Below, piece by piece: positions 12,673 to 16,898 of a stretch of DNA of 16,898 bases. Below the pieces are notes generated by a model. That model made no database searches. It saw only the letters and a list, made by a program, of their open reading frames with translations, and was not told the DNA's origin. Within the stretch, counting starts at the first letter, position 1. Each line of letters begins with the position of its first letter. Location: NCBI GenBank assembly GCA_024645155.1, contig JAHEGF010000047.1, positions 1-16,898 of the forward strand, in the 5' to 3' direction. The position numbers and the translations under genes were made by a program. Source of the DNA: Phyllobacteriaceae bacterium (GTDB lineage: Bacteria > Pseudomonadota > Alphaproteobacteria > Rhizobiales > Rhizobiaceae).

Positions 12673-13805
12673 ACGGGCAGACACCGTTTTCGTTTGCCGT
12701 GCATGCAACCGACGGCGCAGCGCGGTGTGGCGAAATAACGACGGCCCGCGGGGCCGTTCGAACGCCTGCATTCATGCCGGTAGGCACCGGTGGAACCGTC
12801 AAGGCAATGTACATGGACCAGGTTCGCGACCTCGGTTCGGATATCATCCTAGGCAATACCTACCATCTGATGCTGAGACCGGGGGCAGAACGAATTGCCC
12901 GCCTCGGCGGCCTGCACGAGTTTGCGCGCTGGCCGAACCCGATTTTGACGGATTCCGGCGGGTTTCAGGTGATGTCGCTGGCAAATCTGCGCAAGATCGA
13001 CGAGAACGGTGTCCGCTTCAGTTCTCATATCGACGGTTCGAAGCACGACCTGACACCGGAACGGTCAATCGAAATCCAGGGCCTGTTGGATTCGGACATT
13101 CAAATGCAACTTGACGAGTGCATCGCATTACCCGCGAGCCGCGACGATACGCGGCGGGCCATGGAATTGTCGTTGCGCTGGGCGGAGCGTTGCAAGGCAG
13201 CCTTTGGCGATCAAAGGGAAAAGGCAATGTTCGGTATCGTTCAGGGCGGAGCGGACCCGGACCTGCGTACCGAATCGGCGACGGCACTGACAGGTTTCGA
13301 CCTGAAAGGGTACGCAATCGGTGGTCTGGCAGTCGGCGAACCGCAGGAAACCATGCTGGCCATGCTTGAGGTCACCTGTGCCGCACTTCCCGCTGGCAAA
13401 CCGCGCTACCTGATGGGCGTTGGCACTCCCGACGACATATTGAAAGCGGTGGGCCGGGGTGTCGACATGTTCGATTGCGTGATGCCGACACGGGCAGGGC
13501 GCCACGGCCTTGCCTTTACGCGTTACGGCAAGGTCAATTTGAAAAATGCCCGCCATGCGGACGATCCGAGGCCACTTGATGACACTTCCGATTGCCCGGC
13601 AACGCGCGACTACTCGCGCGCGTATCTGCACCATCTTGTGCGTTCGGGCGAAGCCTTGGCCGGCATGCTGCTGACCTGGAGCAATCTCGCCTATTACCAG
13701 TCCCTGATGTCCGGAATTCGCAGCTCCATTACCGCTGGAAATATTACAGAATTCGCTGAAAACGTTACCGCTGGCTGGGAACGCGGAGATATTCCCGCAC
13801 GGTAG
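12669..13805 (+). CDS. tgt: tRNA-guanine transglycosylase
   Basis: Tgt swaps guanine 34 of tRNAs with GUN anticodons for preQ1, the step before QueA. I chose GTG at 12669: GGAGG (12659-12663) lies five bases upstream, the start overlaps the queA stop as GTGA, and the product NGQTPFSFAVHATDG fits the family N-terminus. An ATG at 12657 overlaps that ribosome binding site and is less likely. The product has 378 residues. Catalytic residues are Asp95 (ILTDSGGFQV) and the nucleophile Asp269 (VDMFDCVMPTR). The C-terminal zinc site, CxCxxC plus a His 26 residues later in E. coli and Zymomonas, reads S307, C309, T312 and S338. Three of four ligands are therefore gone. Confidence 0.95.
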   Translation: MNGQTPFSFAVHATDGAARCGEITTARGAVRTPAFMPVGTGGTVKAMYMDQVRDLGSDIILGNTYHLMLRPGAERIARLGGLHEFARWPNPILTDSGGFQVMSLANLRKIDENGVRFSSHIDGSKHDLTPERSIEIQGLLDSDIQMQLDECIALPASRDDTRRAMELSLRWAERCKAAFGDQREKAMFGIVQGGADPDLRTESATALTGFDLKGYAIGGLAVGEPQETMLAMLEVTCAALPAGKPRYLMGVGTPDDILKAVGRGVDMFDCVMPTRAGRHGLAFTRYGKVNLKNARHADDPRPLDDTSDCPATRDYSRAYLHHLVRSGEALAGMLLTWSNLAYYQSLMSGIRSSITAGNITEFAENVTAGWERGDIPAR

Positions 13806-13825
13806 CTATCAGTACATAAAACATT

Positions 13826-13833
13826 GGTATAAC
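13826..13833 (+). promoter_or_regulatory. Possible extended -10 promoter for the ATP-grasp gene
   Basis: TGG followed by TATAAC in the 35-bp gap after tgt resembles an extended -10 element (TGnTATAAT). No good -35 sequence lies at the right distance. A start near 13840 would be at or next to the ATG at 13841 and would make that ATG leaderless. The call is tentative. Confidence 0.35.
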
Positions 13834-13840
13834 ATGACCA

Positions 13841-15340
13841 ATGGCGGCCGCCGATATACTATCATCCGAGCCCGCACCGTCCGGTCGCGGCATCTCAAGC
13901 AACTTCAGGAGGCTTTCCATCAAAGAGAATTCCGCATTTGACGAAATGTTGAAAGATGATGGTTCGACGACACCAGCCTATGCCGACTATTTCAAATGGA
14001 TGGAAGCCCAGAACAAGGGGCAGATGCTGCAAAAGGCGCGTGATGCGGAAGCGGTATTTCGCAAAACCGGGATCACTTTTGCCGTTTATGGCGAGCAGGA
14101 GGCGGCTGAACGCCTGATACCCTTCGACCTTGTGCCGCGCATCATTTCGGGAAGCGAATGGCGCCGTTTGACCCAGGGCATCGAGCAGCGGGTGATTGCA
14201 CTCAATGCATTTCTCGATGACATCTACCACCGCCAGGAAATCCTCAAGGCCGGACGAATACCGCTCGAACTGATTGCCGACAATGACGCTTTTCTGCCCG
14301 AGATGATCGGTTTCCGGCCACCGGGCGGTGTGTACACCCATATAGTCGGTGTCGACATCGTGCGTACCGGCCCGAACGACTTTTTTGTCCTTGAGGACAA
14401 TGCGCGTACACCGTCCGGCGTTTCCTACATGCTGGAAAACCGTGAAACCATGATCCAGCTTTTTCCGGAGTTGTTTCAACAGATCAGTGTTCGGCCGGTC
14501 ATGAACTACCCGCAGGCGCTTAGAAACTCGCTCCGGGCGGTCAAACCGCAATCGGCTCCGGATTCACCACGCACTGTTGTTTTGACGCCGGGCATCTACA
14601 ACTCCGCATATTTCGAGCATTCGTTCCTCGCCGATCAGATGGGTGTGGAACTGGTTGAGGGTTCGGACCTGCGCGTTCACGACGGCAAGATCGCCATGCG
14701 CACAACGGAGGGGTACGCACCGATTGACGTGATATACAGGCGTGTCGATGACGACTATCTCGATCCGCTGACATTCAATCCCGAATCGGCATTGGGCGTA
14801 CCGGGGATTATGGACGTCTACAGGGCCGGCAATGTCACGATTGCCAATGCGCCTGGAACGGGCATCGCCGATGACAAGGCGATTTACTCCTACATGCCGG
14901 AGATTGTGGAATTCTACACGGGGAACAAGGCGATCTTGCAAAATGTTCCGACATGGCGCTGCTCCGAACCTGACAGTCTGAGCTATGTTCTCGACAATCT
15001 GGCAGACCTTGTCGTCAAGGAAGTCCACGGATCCGGCGGTTACGGGATGCTGGTCGGTCCTGCGGCATCAAAGCGGGAACTCGGAGCTTTTGCCGCAAAA
15101 CTCAAGGCCAGGCCTTCCAACTATATCGCCCAGCCAACACTGTCTTTGTCGACGTGCCCGATACTGACCAAAAAGGGGCTGGCACCCCGCCATGTGGATC
15201 TGCGGCCCTTCGTACTGGTTTCAGACAAGATCGAGATCATTCCGGGCGGGCTGACCCGGGTGGCGTTAAAGGCGGGATCGCTTGTGGTCAATTCCTCGCA
15301 GGGAGGCGGCACCAAGGACACCTGGGTGCTGGACGACTGA
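13841..15340 (+). CDS. Circularly permuted ATP-grasp protein (DUF404/DUF407 type)
   Basis: The 499-residue product matches the type-2 circularly permuted ATP-grasp family. Signatures are FDEMLKDDG with YADYFKWM (from residue 33), EDNARTPSGVSYMLENRE (from 185), DDKAIYSYMPEIVEFYTGNK, VVKEVHGSGGYGMLVGP (from 391) and HVDLRPFVL (from 451). ATP-grasp enzymes ligate a carboxylate to an amine or thiol through an acyl phosphate; this subgroup is predicted to form peptide or amide bonds, and its substrate is unknown. The next gene starts one base after the stop. The start is uncertain: ATG 13841 lacks a ribosome binding site, while AGGAGG (13907-13912) sits six bases before an in-frame ATC at codon 27, where the conserved region soon begins. 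Confidence 0.92.
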   Translation: MAAADILSSEPAPSGRGISSNFRRLSIKENSAFDEMLKDDGSTTPAYADYFKWMEAQNKGQMLQKARDAEAVFRKTGITFAVYGEQEAAERLIPFDLVPRIISGSEWRRLTQGIEQRVIALNAFLDDIYHRQEILKAGRIPLELIADNDAFLPEMIGFRPPGGVYTHIVGVDIVRTGPNDFFVLEDNARTPSGVSYMLENRETMIQLFPELFQQISVRPVMNYPQALRNSLRAVKPQSAPDSPRTVVLTPGIYNSAYFEHSFLADQMGVELVEGSDLRVHDGKIAMRTTEGYAPIDVIYRRVDDDYLDPLTFNPESALGVPGIMDVYRAGNVTIANAPGTGIADDKAIYSYMPEIVEFYTGNKAILQNVPTWRCSEPDSLSYVLDNLADLVVKEVHGSGGYGMLVGPAASKRELGAFAAKLKARPSNYIAQPTLSLSTCPILTKKGLAPRHVDLRPFVLVSDKIEIIPGGLTRVALKAGSLVVNSSQGGGTKDTWVLDD

Positions 15341-15341
15341 G

Positions 15342-16280
15342 ATGCTGGGAAGAACTGCAAACGGACTTTTCTGGATGAACCGTTCGATCGAGCGGGCGGA
15401 GAACATGGCGCGGCTGCTTGATACCGGTCTGCACATGGCCTCGACCCGTGCAATGGGCAGCGGCGATGAATGGGCATCGATCCTGATGAGCGCGGGTGCT
15501 GAAAAAGCCTTCAGCGAACGTCATGACGAACACACTTTGGAAAATGTTGCCGACTTCCTGTTACGCGACCGGACCAATCCATCCAGCGTCCTGTCTTCGA
15601 TCGAACTGGCGCGGACAAACGGCCGCATGGTGCGAACCGCGCTAACCCGCGACACGTGGGAAGCACTCAACGAAGCCTGGATGGTATTGGGCGACCTGAT
15701 GAAAAAGCCGGTAGATCAGCGTGATCTGCCGCGGGTGCTCAATGCGGTAAAACGGGAAACGGCCCTGGTTCGCGGTACAGCACATGGAACTATGCTGCGT
15801 TCAGACAAGTTTTCGTTCCTGCGGCTTGGCACCTATCTCGAGCGGGCAGACAACACGGCGCGCATCCTTGACGTCAAATACTACGTCTTGTTGCCATCGG
15901 TAAAATGGGTCGGCTCGTCGCTCGACAACCGGCAGTGGGAATCCATATTGCGCTCTGTATCGGCACACCGCGCCTATCGCTGGTCCTACGATAGCCCTTA
16001 CAATCCAACAGATATTTCTGACTTTCTGATTCTGAACAGCCGGATGCCACGGTCGCTTTCCCATTGTTATAAGATGATCGACGAATGCCTGTGCGAACTG
16101 GATGCCGCCTATGACAACCGCCATGACTGCCACAACAAGGCCGACTCCATCCGGGCCAAGTTGTCGGTCTCATCAATCGACGATGTCTTCGAAGAGGGGC
16201 TGCACGAGTTTCTTGTTACATTCATTCGTGACAACTACCAGCTCAGCCAGGATATTTCCGAAGCCTATCGTTTTTACTGA
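15342..16280 (+). CDS. Alpha-E domain protein (DUF403)
   Basis: The 312-residue, largely helical protein has two copies of the alpha-E motif. The first copy is ANGLFWMNRSIERAENMARL (residues 6-25) and the second is FSFLRLGTYLERADNTARIL (157-176). The R/E-x-A-E/D-N-x-A-R pattern is shared by both. The alpha-E family nearly always accompanies circularly permuted ATP-grasp and transglutaminase-like genes, and no biochemical activity is established. The start at 15342 lies one base after the ATP-grasp stop, with GGACGA upstream as a weak ribosome binding site, so coupling is likely. The transglutaminase-like gene follows 15 bp after its stop. Confidence 0.93.
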   Translation: MLGRTANGLFWMNRSIERAENMARLLDTGLHMASTRAMGSGDEWASILMSAGAEKAFSERHDEHTLENVADFLLRDRTNPSSVLSSIELARTNGRMVRTALTRDTWEALNEAWMVLGDLMKKPVDQRDLPRVLNAVKRETALVRGTAHGTMLRSDKFSFLRLGTYLERADNTARILDVKYYVLLPSVKWVGSSLDNRQWESILRSVSAHRAYRWSYDSPYNPTDISDFLILNSRMPRSLSHCYKMIDECLCELDAAYDNRHDCHNKADSIRAKLSVSSIDDVFEEGLHEFLVTFIRDNYQLSQDISEAYRFY

Positions 16281-16295
16281 GTTTGGATCGGCGTA

Positions 16296-16898
16296 ATGCT
16301 TCTGAAAATTTCCCATAAAACGGAATATCGGTATGACGGACCGGTAGGATATGCGCTTCAGCGGTTGCGCCTTGAACCGAAAAGCGATGCGGCGCAAACC
16401 GTCATTTCATGGCAAATCGATATCGATGGGGGCAGACCGGAGGTCAGTCTGACAGACCACCATGGAAACCAGACGCTGCTGATCAGCAGTCATGGCCAGC
16501 CGGATGCGATCACGATCCACGCCCATGGCCAGGTTGAAACCACCGACACTGCCGGAATAACCGGCCCGCACAGGGGACTGGTACCGTTGTGGCTCTATAT
16601 GCGCCCGACCGCATTGACAAAGGCAGGGCCGGGTATCCGGAAACTTGTTCCGATAATCAAAGGCGCATCAGGCGTCGACCAATTTCACCTGCTGATGGCT
16701 GAAATCGCTACGAATGTTGAATATGAGACCGGCACGACCGAATCTCATACGACCGCCGAAGAAGCGTATGTCAGCGGGTCGGGCGTTTGCCAGGATCATG
16801 CGCACATCTTTATTGCGGCATCACGCGCGGCCGGTTTTCCGGCGCGCTATGTCAGCGGATATCTGATGATGAACGACCGGATCGACCAGGTTGCAAGC
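16296..16898 (+). CDS. Transglutaminase-like cysteine protease or transferase (3' end missing)
   Basis: The first 201 codons are visible, and the frame runs off the window. The N-terminal beta domain, starting MLLKISHKTEYRYDGPVGYA, is the bacterial transglutaminase-like N-terminal region. It is followed by the papain-like core SGSGVCQDHAHIFIAASRAA with the putative nucleophile Cys165, then GFPARYVSGYL. The catalytic His and Asp should lie downstream, outside the window. Family members may hydrolyse or transfer amide bonds. In this three-gene cassette it is expected to act on the product of the ATP-grasp ligase, which is inference from repeated gene association. The start ATG 16296 fits the family N-terminus. 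Confidence 0.92.
   Translation, partial: MLLKISHKTEYRYDGPVGYALQRLRLEPKSDAAQTVISWQIDIDGGRPEVSLTDHHGNQTLLISSHGQPDAITIHAHGQVETTDTAGITGPHRGLVPLWLYMRPTALTKAGPGIRKLVPIIKGASGVDQFHLLMAEIATNVEYETGTTESHTTAEEAYVSGSGVCQDHAHIFIAASRAAGFPARYVSGYLMMNDRIDQVAS

Overview
The window comes from an alphaproteobacterial chromosome, most likely Hyphomicrobiales (Rhizobiales). Evidence seen in the sequence: fairly high GC, GyrA with an acidic insertion in its C-terminal domain, LexA boxes of the alphaproteobacterial form GAAC-N7-GAAC, and the housekeeping order uvrA / ssb / marC / gyrA / coaD / two cyclophilins / queA / tgt, which from memory is a rhizobial arrangement. There is no tRNA, rRNA, CRISPR array, insertion sequence or prophage gene. 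The two end genes (uvrA on the left, a transglutaminase-like gene on the right) are cut by the window edges.

Layout. 1-1468: 5' half of uvrA on the minus strand. 1469-2130: a gene-poor stretch with the uvrA SOS box and an orphan terminator-like hairpin. 2131-3061: a small cargo block of merF, an overlapping Cys-rich small protein gene, and a convergent GNAT acetyltransferase gene. 3151-3758: SOS box and ssb. 3792-4645: a VOC-fold protein and a small exported protein. 4663-5289: marC (minus), divergent from gyrA (5571-8372), which has a clear sigma-70 type promoter and a TTG start. 8406-8561: a 51-residue membrane micro-protein gene (minus). 8770-9812: a LysE/RhtB exporter gene overlapping a gene for a small exported protein. 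9881-11518: coaD, a periplasmic cyclophilin and a cytoplasmic cyclophilin, closed by a strong terminator. 11599-13805: queA-tgt, overlapping by 4 nt. 13841 to the end: a circularly permuted ATP-grasp protein, an alpha-E protein and a transglutaminase-like protein.

How the genes work together. uvrA and ssb are DNA-repair genes, each preceded by an almost identical LexA site, so they probably form an SOS pair that was separated by the merF block. queA and tgt supply two steps of queuosine tRNA modification. The three genes at the right end belong to a widespread but poorly characterised cassette. Comparative genomics has linked it to peptide-bond or amide ligation followed by transglutaminase or proteasome-like processing; its substrate is unknown. 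This cassette is the best candidate here for an under-described system. Other points worth a second look are a short, very AT-rich patch inside queA, coherent loss of three of the four expected zinc ligands in Tgt, a Shine-Dalgarno sequence placed before an AUC codon in the ATP-grasp gene, and the un-annotated membrane micro-protein downstream of gyrA.
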